This document shows positions 34,403 to 43,316 of a stretch of 64,000 nt of DNA, piece after piece (positions within the stretch are counted from its first letter, which is position 1; each line of letters opens with the position of its first letter). The notes beneath the pieces are model-generated. The model searched no databases. It was not told the DNA's origin and saw nothing but the letters and a program-made list of their open reading frames with translations. Made by a program: the position numbers and the translations under genes. The DNA comes from JBLHZY01 sp047631555. Lineage in GTDB: Bacteria; Pseudomonadota; Alphaproteobacteria; Rhodobacterales; Rhodobacteraceae. The stretch is taken from NCBI GenBank assembly GCA_047631555.1, contig JBLHZY010000001.1, positions 558,001 through 622,000 on the forward strand, in the 5' to 3' direction.

Positions 34403-35491
34403 ATGGCCGATCTAAAATTAACCAGCGTTGCCAAAACATACGGCGGCAAAGTTAATGTCCTCAAGGACATCGATCTTGATATCAAAACCGGCGAGCTGAT
34501 CGTTTTTGTCGGCCCCTCAGGCTGTGGCAAATCCACCCTTTTGCGCATGATCGCCGGGCTCGAGCGCATCTCCGGCGGCACGCTCGAGATTGACGGCGAA
34601 GTGATGAACGATGTGCCCCCCGCCAAACGCGGCATTGCCATGGTGTTTCAATCCTACGCGCTTTATCCGCATATGACCGTGCGCGACAACATGGCTTTCG
34701 CGCTTAAAATCGCCAAAATGCCAAAGGCCGAAATCGACGCCGCCGTTGATAATGCCGCGCGTATCCTCCAACTTACCGATTATCTGGATCGCCTGCCCAA
34801 AGCGCTCTCAGGCGGGCAGCGCCAACGCGTGGCCATCGGGCGCGCCATCGTGCGCGATCCTAAGGTCTACCTGTTCGATGAGCCGCTCTCCAATCTGGAC
34901 GCCGCCCTGCGCGTCGCCACACGGATCGAAATCGCCCAGCTCAAAGAAGCAATGCCGGGCTCGACGATGATTTATGTGACCCATGATCAAGTTGAAGCCA
35001 TGACGCTTGCTGATCGCATCGTCGTTTTGGCCAACAAAGGCATCGCCCAAGTCGGCTCGCCGCTTGATCTCTATGAGCGCCCCGAAAATGAATTCGTCGC
35101 CCAATTCATCGGCTCCCCCGCGATGAACCTGATCCCCGGCAAAATCATCGCCACGGGTGCAAAAACCAAAGTTGATCTGGGCAATGGGGCCGTCGCCGTT
35201 TCCAACGTGCCCACGACAAAGGCTGACATGGGCCTTGCGGTAAATGTTGGTGTGCGCCCCGAAGATATGGTCGCGGCCAAGAAGGACTTCCTTTTTGACG
35301 GCACTGTTGGCTTTGTCGAGGCGCTTGGCGAAGTCACCCTGCTGTACTTTACTCCGCAAGAGGGGCGCGAGGCAGTGATTGGGAAATTGCCGGGCATTCA
35401 CAGCGATCTGCGCGGAAAAACCGTTAAACTCACCGCCGCGCCCGAGAAGGTTCATCTGTTCTCAGAGGGCAAATCGCTACTCTACCGCTAA
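34403..35491 (+). CDS. aglK: Alpha-glucoside ABC transporter ATP-binding protein AglK
   Basis: The 362-residue ATPase of the MalK/UgpC type has Walker A GPSGCGKST, signature LSGGQRQR, Walker B VYLFDEPLSN, the switch histidine in YVTHDQVEAMTL, and a C-terminal TOBE/regulatory domain of about 120 residues. An AGGAG site precedes the ATG at 34403; an open frame upstream to 34277 overlaps aglA and is not used. It is the last gene of the transport operon and powers AglF/AglG. Confidence 0.94.
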   Translation: MADLKLTSVAKTYGGKVNVLKDIDLDIKTGELIVFVGPSGCGKSTLLRMIAGLERISGGTLEIDGEVMNDVPPAKRGIAMVFQSYALYPHMTVRDNMAFALKIAKMPKAEIDAAVDNAARILQLTDYLDRLPKALSGGQRQRVAIGRAIVRDPKVYLFDEPLSNLDAALRVATRIEIAQLKEAMPGSTMIYVTHDQVEAMTLADRIVVLANKGIAQVGSPLDLYERPENEFVAQFIGSPAMNLIPGKIIATGAKTKVDLGNGAVAVSNVPTTKADMGLAVNVGVRPEDMVAAKKDFLFDGTVGFVEALGEVTLLYFTPQEGREAVIGKLPGIHSDLRGKTVKLTAAPEKVHLFSEGKSLLYR

Positions 35492-35502
35492 AGCCTAAAC
35501 GC

Positions 35503-35552
35503 GGCTCAAAGAACGGCCCTGAGCGATGCCCATGAGCGCCGCTCTTTGAGCC
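35503..35552. terminator. Long inverted repeat after aglK
   Basis: GGCTCAAAGA (35503-35512) pairs perfectly with TCTTTGAGCC (35543-35552). After one A/C mismatch, CGGC (35514-35517) pairs with GCCG (35538-35541), leaving a 20-base loop. This 15-position stem begins 12 bases past the aglK stop. It lacks a T-run, so it may be a factor-assisted terminator or 3'-end protector of the agl transcript. Confidence 0.6.
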
Positions 35553-35661
35553 TATTCCCATGAAAAAAGCAAGTGAGCACAGCCTTTCACGGTTGTGCAA
35601 ATATCCCCGCCGGAGGCATCAAGTCTTGCCGCTTTGCGCAATCCTTGATCCGGCGCGATAT

Positions 35662-35698
35662 CCCCTGCCAAAAGCGCCATCAGCGCTGGTGGCAGGGG
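35662..35698 (-). terminator. Inverted repeat after dctM
   Basis: CCCCTGCC (35662-35669) and GGCAGGGG (35691-35698) are perfect 8-bp arms flanking an inner GCGC...GCGC repeat, just beyond the dctM stop in the leftward direction. It is a likely transcript end for the TRAP operon. A T-run is not obvious. Between this site and the hairpin after aglK, about 110 bases hold no gene. Confidence 0.55.
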
Positions 35699-35704
35699 AG
35701 AGAC

Positions 35705-37135
35705 CTATAGAAGGTTCGGCAGCCACAGAACGATGCCCGGGAAGGAGATCAGAACCGCCACGGTCACAACATCCGCCACAAAGAAGGGCGAGGCGCCGCG
35801 AAATACGTCTTGGACGGAGATCGGCAATTTGCTGTCTTGTGCAACACCAGCCACCACAAAGCAATTCAGCCCAATCGGCGGGGTGATCAGGCAGAGCTCG
35901 GCCATCTTCACCACGATAATCCCAAACCAAATCGCGCAGTTTTCGCCCGACATACCCAGCACAGAATCCGCCGCCGAAACATCCGGCCCGCCGTTAAGCG
36001 CCATGACAGCAGGGAAGGTCACCGGAAGGGTAAGGATCAGCATGCCAATGGCATCCATGAACATCCCCAAGATGACGTAAACGCCAAGGATGATCAGCAA
36101 GGTCATATAGGCCGGTTGTTCCAGCCCACCGATCCAATCGGCAAACACGGTCGGCAATTTGGCAAAACCAAGGAAGCGTACATAGATCAGCACGCCCCAG
36201 ATCATCGTAAAGATCATCACCGTGAGCTTGGCCGCTTCCATCAGAGCAGACGAGAGCTGCCCCCATTTCATCCCCTTCCAGATCGCCATGATCAGGACGA
36301 CAAAGGCCCCAAGCGCGCCGGCTTCTGTTGGCGTCGCCCAGCCAAAGTAAATCGAGTAGACGATGATGAAGACGACAAGGAAGATCGGGAAAGTGCCGGG
36401 CAGGGACTCAAAGCGCTGCTTCCAGGTAAAGCCGCGCACTGGCGGTCCAAGGTCTTTGCGAAATTTCGCAAGGCCGATCACGAGGGCCGCATAGATCAGC
36501 GCAGAGACCGCGCCAGGCAGGAAGCCAGCCAGCAGCAGTTTGCCCACCGATTGCTCAACGATGATCGCATAGATCACCAGGATCGCCGAGGGCGGGATCA
36601 GCGAGGCAAGCGTGCCCCCAGCGGCCACAACCCCTGCGGCAAAGCGTTTGTCGTAACCCGCTTCAAGCATCTCGGGGATGGCGATACGCGCGAAAACGGC
36701 CGATGTCGCCACCGAGGCGCCAGAAACGGCGGCAAAGCCTGCGGTCGAGAAAACCGTCGCAACACCAAGCCCGCCGGGCACCCAGCCAACCCAACGCTTG
36801 GCCGCTTCAAACAGGTATTTGGTCAGGCCTGCGTAATAAGCGAGATAACCGATGAGGATGAAGGTCGGGATCAACGACAGCGCATAAGTCGTTGATTTTG
36901 AATGCGGAACTTGGCCCGAAAGCTTCATCGCGGTGATCAGGCCTTTGTCAAAGCCCTGCTTTTGCATGAAAAAGGCACAAAGCCCGATAAAGCCGATAAA
37001 GGCCGTGGCAAACGCAACCCGCACCCCAATAATCACCAGCACAAGCAGCAAGCCTGAAAGCCAGAGCGACAGGTTAAAAATATCGACGCCTTCAAGCAGC
37101 GCCTTCATGTCAATAAGACTATCCATCAGCGCCAT
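35705..37135 (-). CDS. dctM: TRAP transporter large permease subunit (DctM)
   Basis: The 476-residue membrane protein has about 12 hydrophobic segments and DctM family features such as AGFAAVSGASVATSAVFARIAIPEM and GGTLASLIPPSAILVIYAI. It is the sodium-driven channel subunit of a tripartite transporter. The start is uncertain: the frame opens at 37135, inside the end of dctQ (stop at 37119), and ATGs at 37126 and 37108 are alternatives. Its partners are encoded directly upstream. Confidence 0.92.
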   Translation of the reverse strand: MALMDSLIDMKALLEGVDIFNLSLWLSGLLLVLVIIGVRVAFATAFIGFIGLCAFFMQKQGFDKGLITAMKLSGQVPHSKSTTYALSLIPTFILIGYLAYYAGLTKYLFEAAKRWVGWVPGGLGVATVFSTAGFAAVSGASVATSAVFARIAIPEMLEAGYDKRFAAGVVAAGGTLASLIPPSAILVIYAIIVEQSVGKLLLAGFLPGAVSALIYAALVIGLAKFRKDLGPPVRGFTWKQRFESLPGTFPIFLVVFIIVYSIYFGWATPTEAGALGAFVVLIMAIWKGMKWGQLSSALMEAAKLTVMIFTMIWGVLIYVRFLGFAKLPTVFADWIGGLEQPAYMTLLIILGVYVILGMFMDAIGMLILTLPVTFPAVMALNGGPDVSAADSVLGMSGENCAIWFGIIVVKMAELCLITPPIGLNCFVVAGVAQDSKLPISVQDVFRGASPFFVADVVTVAVLISFPGIVLWLPNLL

Positions 37136-37748
37136 CCATAGCTTCGGCTTCTGCCATCGCTTGTTCTGTGGCGTCCATCACAAGCGGGACGGCCACGGGT
37201 TTTTCTTCATTACGACGGTAAGCGCGCCCAAAGCCCCAGAGCTGCAACACAAGCCGCCCCCAAAGCACAGCCATCGAGACCGTAACAACCAATTTGGCAG
37301 GCCAAAGCGGCAGGCCAATATCAATCGAGCTATCAGACGACCAACGCGGGCGGGCAAAATCAAAGCTGCGCTCAAAGTGAAAATACGTCCCATAAACCAG
37401 GGCCGTGACCACAAAGAGCATAAACAGGATCGAGAGGAATTCAGCGATCCAAAGCGGGCGGCGATGCAGCTGACCAATCACAATGTCCATACGGATATGG
37501 CCGCCTTCGCGCTGGCAATAACTCAGCCCCAAAAAGGCAAAGATCGCCATGAACTGCTGTGTCCAATCGACATAGCCGGGCACGGGCGCATTGAGAAGTT
37601 TGCGAGAGATAACATGCACAACAGCCAAAACAACCAGCGCAAAGATCGTGATCCCGGCCGCGAGGTTCATTGCCGATTCAATTTTAAAATACGCACGATC
37701 AAAGCGCGACAGCGCAGAGCTGTCACTTAAGACAGGGGATGAGGACAT
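37119..37748 (-). CDS. dctQ: TRAP transporter small permease subunit (DctQ)
   Basis: The 209-residue protein has four hydrophobic segments and the DctQ-type signature around VDWTQQFMAIFAFLGLSYCQREGGHIRMD. It is larger than the minimal DctQ and resembles small subunits of the mannitol/chloroaromatic or dicarboxylate TRAP groups. It joins DctM in the inner membrane. It lies 53 bases after the binding-protein gene, beyond a strong hairpin. Confidence 0.9.
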   Translation of the reverse strand: MSSSPVLSDSSALSRFDRAYFKIESAMNLAAGITIFALVVLAVVHVISRKLLNAPVPGYVDWTQQFMAIFAFLGLSYCQREGGHIRMDIVIGQLHRRPLWIAEFLSILFMLFVVTALVYGTYFHFERSFDFARPRWSSDSSIDIGLPLWPAKLVVTVSMAVLWGRLVLQLWGFGRAYRRNEEKPVAVPLVMDATEQAMAEAEAMDGADG

Positions 37749-37771
37749 ATGGCCACCCTAAAAGAAAGGAA

Positions 37772-37793
37772 GGGGCCCCGCGTGCGGAGCCCC
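37772..37793 (-). terminator. Hairpin between dctP and dctQ
   Basis: GGGGC-C-CCGC (37772-37781) pairs with GCGG-A-GCCCC (37784-37793) around a 2-base loop, with one mismatch. The leftward transcript continues into a pyrimidine-rich stretch (TTCCTTTCTTTT). It lies 8 bases past the dctP stop and may reduce read-through, favouring binding-protein synthesis. Confidence 0.6.
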
Positions 37794-37801
37794 ATTTGCT
37801 T

Positions 37802-38806
37802 TTACTTGTTCAGAGTTGTCTGAACGAGATCATAAAGCTCTTGGCCAGGAATGCCTTGGCCTTCCATTGTGGCAATCCATTCATCACGAATTGGGCCAGC
37901 CGCCTTTTCGCGGAACTCAGCAATCACGCTGTCTTCCAGAACAACTTTTTTCACGTTCTTCTCAGTCAAAACGGTTTCCCATTTGGACAGAACGTTTTGC
38001 TCATAGTTGTCAACATAGTGCTGAACCGCTTCTTCAACCGAGCTATCAAGCGCTTCACGCTCTGCATCCGTCAGGGCTGCATAAGCATCAGTGTTGACAA
38101 CAACTGGGCAGTTCACTGTGCCGGGGTTGAGGTTCTCAGTCCACCACTCAGCAATATCGATGGTGCGGTAGGCGAAATGCGCGTGCTGCGCAAAGGCCAC
38201 CGTATCAACAACGCCGCTTTCCATCGCGTTATAGGCTTCTGTCGCGGTCACCGATGTCGGCACAGCGCCAACAGCGGAGAAGGCTTTGCCGATGCCGCCT
38301 GTGGCGCGCACACGCATGCCATTGAACTTGTCCAATGTCGCCGCAGGATCGCCTACACCGACAAGGTTGTACTGTGGCATTGGCGAAGGCATCAAAAGCT
38401 TCGCGTTCCAGCGCGCCAGATCAGCAACTGTCGCCGGGTGCTGATACACAGCATTGGAAACGGCAACTTCTTGGGCCAGTGTGCTGACGCCAATGAAGGG
38501 CAGCTCAAGCACGGTCAAAGTTGGGTTTTTATCCGCGTGGTAGCCCGCGCAAATCTGGGCCATTTCAAAGGCGCCGATGGAGATCCCATCAAGGTTTTCT
38601 TTGTTCTTGGAAAGCGTGCCATATCCAAGGCTAAGCGTGAACTCGCCATTGGTTTTTGCCGAGACCAGCTCAGCCAGCTTCTCAACATGTTCGGTGAAGG
38701 CGCGGCGCGACCCCCAAACAGAGACATTCCATTCTGTGGCCATAGCCTCGCCAGCAAAGCTTAGCGAAAGCGCGACAAGGGCTGTTTTACCCAGTAGATT
38801 TTTCAT
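37802..38806 (-). CDS. dctP: TRAP transporter substrate-binding protein (DctP)
   Basis: The 334-residue periplasmic protein has a signal peptide (MKNLLGKTALVALSLSFAGEAMA) preceded by GGGAGG, and the DctP fold with the conserved ligand-Arg region FNGMRVRATGG. It captures an organic acid or related solute for DctQM; the substrate cannot be set from sequence. The ATG at 38806 is chosen over an upstream in-frame start at 38839 because of the ribosome-binding site and the signal peptide. It is the first gene of the operon. Confidence 0.92.
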   Translation of the reverse strand: MKNLLGKTALVALSLSFAGEAMATEWNVSVWGSRRAFTEHVEKLAELVSAKTNGEFTLSLGYGTLSKNKENLDGISIGAFEMAQICAGYHADKNPTLTVLELPFIGVSTLAQEVAVSNAVYQHPATVADLARWNAKLLMPSPMPQYNLVGVGDPAATLDKFNGMRVRATGGIGKAFSAVGAVPTSVTATEAYNAMESGVVDTVAFAQHAHFAYRTIDIAEWWTENLNPGTVNCPVVVNTDAYAALTDAEREALDSSVEEAVQHYVDNYEQNVLSKWETVLTEKNVKKVVLEDSVIAEFREKAAGPIRDEWIATMEGQGIPGQELYDLVQTTLNK

Positions 38807-39123
38807 GATTTTCCTCCCTGAAAACCTTAATTTTCCCATGCGAAAGCCTAGCGATTAGGGTTTGTGGGTCAATCTCTATTTTGGCCAATCGTTTTTCTAA
38901 GACCGCAAAAAGCCGTTCTCTACGCAGAATTGGGTAGGGTTTTGCCCCTAAGCGGGCGCCGGCTTTTTCATCATGATCCGCGCGGCACTCTCCCAAGCAT
39001 GGGCGCCGCATTTCCCCAACACAGCCCTTTTCGACAGCGCAAAATCCATGCATAAACCCGCATATAAATGGCGCGCCGCGATGCTTTCGCGCCGCAGCAC
39101 CTCCAAGGCAAAAAGGCGACCTC
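38807..39123. other. Intergenic region between dctP and the TDT-family gene
   Basis: These 317 bases lie between divergent genes and must hold both promoters. Reading leftward, TTGACC near 38869-38874 is a candidate -35 for dctP, but its -10 (TAGGCT) is poor. No gene, repeat or clear hairpin stands out. Confidence 0.5.
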
Positions 39124-40089
39124 ATGCAATTCAATCCAAAACCGCCGCTTTGGGCGCGCACGCCGCCCGCAATCTTTCCGCCCATTCTGGGCCTGCTTGG
39201 CATCGGCCTTGCTTGGCGCACCGCCGCCAAAAGCCTCAATGCGCCCGAGTGGATCGGAGAGATGTTGCTTGGCGCGGTCGGCTTGCTGTTTGTCTTTGCT
39301 CTGCTGGCCTATGCAAGCAAAGTGGCGCGCCGCCCATCTGTAATCTTGGATGATCTCAAGATCCTGCCGGGCCGGGCAGGGATCGCGGCCGCCTCTCTTG
39401 CGCTGATGCTTTTTGCCGCCGCCTTGATCCCGGTTGCGCCGCAGATCGCCCATGTCGCTTTTGGCGCGGCTGTGATTACGCATTCGCTTTTGGCGATCCT
39501 GATGATCTATGTTTTGCTAAGCGGCCCCAAAGAGCAGCGCACCGTAACGCCGATTTGGCATCTAAGCTTTGTTGGCTTTATCGTTTTGCCGTTGGCGGGC
39601 CTGCCCTTGGGCTATGTCGAGGGCGCGCGCCTGATCTTTTGGGGGACGATGCCGATTGCCGCGGTGATCTGGGGGATCAGCCTTGTGCAATTCATCCGCA
39701 ACCGCGCGCCAGAGCCGCTGCGCCCGCTGTTTGCCATCCATCTCTCACCGCTTAGCCTTTTCGCCATTGTCGCGGCGGGCTTGGGCTATCAGCAGATCGC
39801 CATTGGCTTTGCCGTAGCTGCGGTGATCGCGCTTGCGGCCTTGTTGATTGCGGTGCGCTGGCTGACCATTTCCGGGTTCAGCGCGATGTGGGGCGCGTTT
39901 ACCTTTCCGATGGCGGCGTTTTGCAATGCGATGCTGGCGGTCGAGCCCTTTGGCCCGCATCTGTTTGGCCTGTTGGGGCGGGTTGGATTGGCCTTTGCAA
40001 GCATCGCGGTGATCTGGATCGCGGTAAAGATCATGCAAGCTTGGACCAAAGGGAAACTTGCCGTGGCGACGAATGCAGCGCAGGCCTAG
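39124..40089 (+). CDS. TDT/TehA-like membrane transporter
   Basis: The 321-residue protein has about ten hydrophobic helices and resembles the tellurite-resistance/dicarboxylate transporter family (TehA, Mae1, SLAC1 fold). Family-like segments are the N-terminal PPLWARTPPAIFPPILGLLGIGLAW and a central LLAILMIYVLLSGP. Members conduct anions or organic acids; tellurite resistance is a side effect in E. coli, so that name should not be taken literally. It appears to be a single-gene unit, followed by a repeat-rich intergenic region. Confidence 0.8.
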   Translation: MQFNPKPPLWARTPPAIFPPILGLLGIGLAWRTAAKSLNAPEWIGEMLLGAVGLLFVFALLAYASKVARRPSVILDDLKILPGRAGIAAASLALMLFAAALIPVAPQIAHVAFGAAVITHSLLAILMIYVLLSGPKEQRTVTPIWHLSFVGFIVLPLAGLPLGYVEGARLIFWGTMPIAAVIWGISLVQFIRNRAPEPLRPLFAIHLSPLSLFAIVAAGLGYQQIAIGFAVAAVIALAALLIAVRWLTISGFSAMWGAFTFPMAAFCNAMLAVEPFGPHLFGLLGRVGLAFASIAVIWIAVKIMQAWTKGKLAVATNAAQA

Positions 40090-40450
40090 GGGCGTTAGAG
40101 CCAAGGGGATTTGGCCACCGGGATTTGGCCACCGGGATTTGTGATCTGGGATTTGCGATCTGGGATTTGTGCGCTGAGAGACTTTGGCTTTAGTGAGGTC
40201 GGGCTGTCGCGCGCGCCGTTTGGGCGGGGCCGCTTAAATTCTGGGCCATGAATTTGCGAATTCAAACCAAGAATAAGCCGGGGCGCAGCCTGCGACCTAT
40301 TGGCCATGGCAGCGCCGTTTTGCTGCCTTAAGTCAGATTTGTGGCGATTATTTTGCCGTTTCGGTCGGGCGGCTTTCAAATAGGCCTTTTCAGGCGGGCG
40401 CTTTAGTGAGATAGGGACGCGTCAAACGAACTCATCCAAGGAGAGACCCC
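40090..40450. other. Repeat-bearing intergenic region upstream of guaB
   Basis: These 361 bases hold a five-copy 14-bp tandem repeat (40106-40175), a 16-nt inverted repeat TGAATT-TGCG-AATTCA (40249-40264) and the guaB ribosome-binding site AAGGAGAG. I find no supported gene. I see no terminator with a T-run after the TDT gene and no recognisable riboswitch before guaB. Confidence 0.6.
40106..40175. repeat. 14-bp tandem repeat, five copies
   Basis: The units begin at 40106, 40120, 40134, 40148 and 40162. The first two are identical (GGGATTTGGCCACC). The other three keep GGGATTTG and vary in the last six bases (TGATCT and CGATCT endings, then TGCGCT). The period is not a multiple of three and the region is non-coding. 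It sits 17 bases past the TDT-family gene stop. Confidence 0.9.
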
Positions 40451-41899
40451 ATGGAGATTCGCGAGGCACTCACCTTCGACGATGTCCTGCTTGTTCCCGC
40501 AGCTTCCACGGTTCTGCCGTCGACAGCTGATACACGCACCCGTGTGACCCAAACCATCAGCATGAATATCCCGCTGCTCAGCTCCGCGATGGACACGGTG
40601 ACAGAGGCGCGCATGGCGATTGCGATGGCGCAGGCGGGCGGCATTGGCGTTGTGCATCGCAACCTCTCCATTGAAGAGCAATCGCGCGAGATACGCCGTG
40701 TGAAACGCTTTGAGAGCGGCATCGTTTACAACCCAATCACTCTAACCGCCAATCAGACCTTGGCCGACGCGCGCGCCTTGGCCGAGCGGTATAACTTTAC
40801 CGGCTTTCCCGTGGTCGATGAGCGCGGCCATGTGGTTGGCATCGTGACCAACCGCGACATGCGTTTTGCCGAAAGCGACAAGACGCCAGTAAGCGCGATG
40901 ATGACGGTCAATAATCTGGCCGTTCTGCGCGAACCTGCTGATCTTGAAGAGGCCAAGAGCCTGATGCGTTCGCGCCGGATCGAGAAGCTTTTGGTGACCA
41001 ATGAAGCGGGCAAGCTGACCGGCCTGTTGACCCTAAAAGATACCGAGCAAGCCGTGTTGAACCCCTCGGCCTGTAAGGATGAACTGGGCCGCCTTCGCGT
41101 TGCCGCCGCCACGACCGTTGGCGATGCAGGCTTTGAGCGCTCCGAGGCTTTGGTCGATGCAGGCGTCGATATCATCGTGATTGATACAGCCCACGGCCAT
41201 TCCGAGGGCGTCGCGATTGCGGTTAAACGCGCGCGCGAGCTCTCCAGCACCGTGCAGATTATCGCCGGCAACGTCGCCACAGGCGAGGCCACGCGCGCGC
41301 TGATTGATGCAGGCGCCAATGGCATCAAGGTTGGCATTGGCCCCGGCTCGATCTGTACCACGCGGATGGTGGCCGGCGTCGGCGTGCCGCAACTCTCGGC
41401 CGTTATGGATTGCGCGGCTGCCGCGGGCGATGTTCCGGTGATTGCGGATGGTGGCATCAAGTTCTCAGGCGATTTTGCCAAGGCGATTGCGGCGGGGGCC
41501 TCTTGTGCCATGGTCGGCTCGATGATTGCCGGGACGGATGAAAGCCCCGGCGAAGTGATCCTCTATCAGGGCCGCTCCTATAAAAGCTTTCGCGGCATGG
41601 GCTCGCTTGGCGCCATGGCGCGCGGCTCGGCCGATCGGTATTTCCAAAAGGATGCCGCCTCTGACAAGCTTGTGCCTGAAGGGATCGAAGGGCAGGTCGC
41701 TTATAAGGGCAGTGCCAACGCGGTTATTCACCAGCTTGTCGGCGGTTTGCGCGCGGCAATGGGCTATACCGGCAATGGCACGATTGAAGAGATGCGCAAG
41801 AACTGCACATTTGTTAAGATCACTGGTGCTGGCTTGAAAGAAAGCCATGTGCATGATGTTCAGATTACCCGCGAAAGCCCGAATTACCGGATCGGCTAA
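40451..41899 (+). CDS. guaB: Inosine-5'-monophosphate dehydrogenase
   Basis: The 482-residue enzyme has the (beta/alpha)8 barrel interrupted by a tandem CBS domain (about residues 93-205). The catalytic Cys lies in GPGSICTTRMV and the mobile flap in the C-terminal third (GMGSLGAMARGSADRYFQ). It oxidises IMP to XMP with NAD+, the first committed step to GMP. AAGGAGAG precedes the ATG. A strong terminator follows 21 bases after the stop. Confidence 0.97.
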   Translation: MEIREALTFDDVLLVPAASTVLPSTADTRTRVTQTISMNIPLLSSAMDTVTEARMAIAMAQAGGIGVVHRNLSIEEQSREIRRVKRFESGIVYNPITLTANQTLADARALAERYNFTGFPVVDERGHVVGIVTNRDMRFAESDKTPVSAMMTVNNLAVLREPADLEEAKSLMRSRRIEKLLVTNEAGKLTGLLTLKDTEQAVLNPSACKDELGRLRVAAATTVGDAGFERSEALVDAGVDIIVIDTAHGHSEGVAIAVKRARELSSTVQIIAGNVATGEATRALIDAGANGIKVGIGPGSICTTRMVAGVGVPQLSAVMDCAAAAGDVPVIADGGIKFSGDFAKAIAAGASCAMVGSMIAGTDESPGEVILYQGRSYKSFRGMGSLGAMARGSADRYFQKDAASDKLVPEGIEGQVAYKGSANAVIHQLVGGLRAAMGYTGNGTIEEMRKNCTFVKITGAGLKESHVHDVQITRESPNYRIG

Positions 41900-41920
41900 G
41901 GCGTCCACATAAGAATTGGA

Positions 41921-41953
41921 GGCCTGCTGCTTTTGGGGCGGCGGGCCTTTTTT
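41921..41953 (+). terminator. Rho-independent terminator of guaB
   Basis: GGCCTGCTGC (41921-41930) pairs with GCGGCGGGCC (41938-41947), with two G-T wobbles and a 7-base loop, followed by TTTTTT (41948-41953). It lies 21 bases past the guaB stop. Confidence 0.9.
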
Positions 41954-42000
41954 GATCCAGGGTGGCGCGCGATGTGTGGCCCCAATGAGAGGCAAATGCC

Positions 42001-43179
42001 ATGATCCCTGCGGCCCGTATCTCTGCTGCCATCGACATTCTGGATGACATCCTTGCAGGCAACGCCGCCGAGCAGGTGCTGACCCGTTGGGCACGTGCCA
42101 ATCGCTATGCAGGATCGGGCGATCGCGCCGCCATTCGCGACTTGGTCTTTGAGGCGGTGCGCCGGATGCGCTCTTTTGCCTGGCTTGGCGGGGCGGGCGA
42201 GGGCGGCCCAAGCGGGCGGGCTTTGATGATCGGCGCGCTGCGGGCAGAGGGGCAGGACCCAAAGGATCTTTTTACCGGCGCGCGCTTTGCGCCTGCGCCT
42301 TTGAGCGATGAAGAGGCCGCAGATGCACCAAGCTTGGCCGAGGCGCCGCGCGATATTGCGCTGGATTGCCCCGCCTGGTTGCTGACGAAATTCGATGCGG
42401 CATTGGGGGCGCAAGCGGAGGCTGTTTTGCGCCTTATGCAAAGCCGCGCACCGGTGTTTCTGCGGGTCAACCTTGCGCGCAGCACCCGCGATGAGATGGT
42501 CGCCGCCCTTGCCCTTGATGGGGTCGAGACCGCGCCACACGCCCTTTCCCCAAGCGCGCTTGAAGTGCTGAGCAACCCGCGCCGCATTGCCAATTCCCAA
42601 GCCTATGCGGATGGGTTGGTTGAGCTTCAGGATGCGGCCAGCCAAGCGATTGTTGATTTTCTACCGCTTCAAGATGGCCAGAAAATCCTTGATTATTGCG
42701 CCGGTGGCGGCGGCAAATTGCTGGCCATGGCGGCGCGCGCAAAAGCCCAGTTTACCGCCCATGATATTGACCCGCGCCGCATGAGCGATATCGCGCCACG
42801 GGCCGAACGGGCGGCCATTCCCGGCATCACTTATGCCGAGCCGGGCGCGCCAAAAGGCACGTTTGATCTGGTGCTTTGTGATGCGCCCTGCACAGGCTCT
42901 GGCTCATGGCGGCGCGCGCCCCATGCCAAATGGGATCTAAGCGAGGAACGCCTCCAAGAGCTTTGCGATATTCAGGCCGAAGTCCTTGATAAAGCATGCG
43001 GTTTCGTCGCGCCGGGCGGGGTGCTTGCCTATGCGACTTGCTCGCTCTTTGACCAAGAGAATGAGGCGCAGATCGCGGCCTTCCTAAAGCGCCACCCAGA
43101 GTGGAAAATCGTCAAGTCCCAGACCCTAACCCCGCTTGACGGTGGCGATGGGTTTTTCTGTGCTCTCTTGACGCGTTAA
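42001..43179 (+). CDS. RsmB/NOP-family rRNA cytosine-C5 methyltransferase
   Basis: The 392-residue enzyme has an N-terminal NusB-like helical domain (GSGDRAAIRDLVFEAVRRMRS) and a Rossmann methyltransferase domain. The motifs are SAM site DYCAGGGGKLLAMA, DAPCTGSG with the first conserved Cys, and ATCSLFDQEN with the catalytic Cys. This plan is that of RsmB, which methylates C967 of 16S rRNA, but the exact target base may differ in alphaproteobacteria. The next gene, cckA, follows after 137 bases. Confidence 0.88.
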   Translation: MIPAARISAAIDILDDILAGNAAEQVLTRWARANRYAGSGDRAAIRDLVFEAVRRMRSFAWLGGAGEGGPSGRALMIGALRAEGQDPKDLFTGARFAPAPLSDEEAADAPSLAEAPRDIALDCPAWLLTKFDAALGAQAEAVLRLMQSRAPVFLRVNLARSTRDEMVAALALDGVETAPHALSPSALEVLSNPRRIANSQAYADGLVELQDAASQAIVDFLPLQDGQKILDYCAGGGGKLLAMAARAKAQFTAHDIDPRRMSDIAPRAERAAIPGITYAEPGAPKGTFDLVLCDAPCTGSGSWRRAPHAKWDLSEERLQELCDIQAEVLDKACGFVAPGGVLAYATCSLFDQENEAQIAAFLKRHPEWKIVKSQTLTPLDGGDGFFCALLTR

Positions 43180-43316
43180 GACTTTCAAAGCTACACAACC
43201 TATGGGTGAATGCTTTTGAGGCGACCCAAAGAGCGCCGATTTTGGCGTATCTTAAGGTGAGGTTAACCAAAAACTTGCAAAAGTCAGGGGAACGATTCTC
43301 AAGGGAGGCAGGCCAA

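Noticed and set aside
35810..36895. Open frame (361 codons) on the + strand opposite dctM
   Set aside because: Charged, His/Arg/Asp-rich product is the usual mirror of a membrane protein gene; no start signal.
39124..40089. Calling this gene a tellurite-resistance determinant
   Set aside because: Only the TDT fold is supported; family members transport anions or organic acids, and no other tellurite genes are present.
40106..40175. CRISPR array
   Set aside because: Units are 14 bp and contiguous with no spacers; no cas genes nearby. This is a plain tandem repeat.
40270..40450. Riboswitch upstream of guaB
   Set aside because: No recognisable purine or guanidine aptamer pattern and no terminator hairpin with T-run was seen; proteobacterial guaB is not usually riboswitch-controlled.
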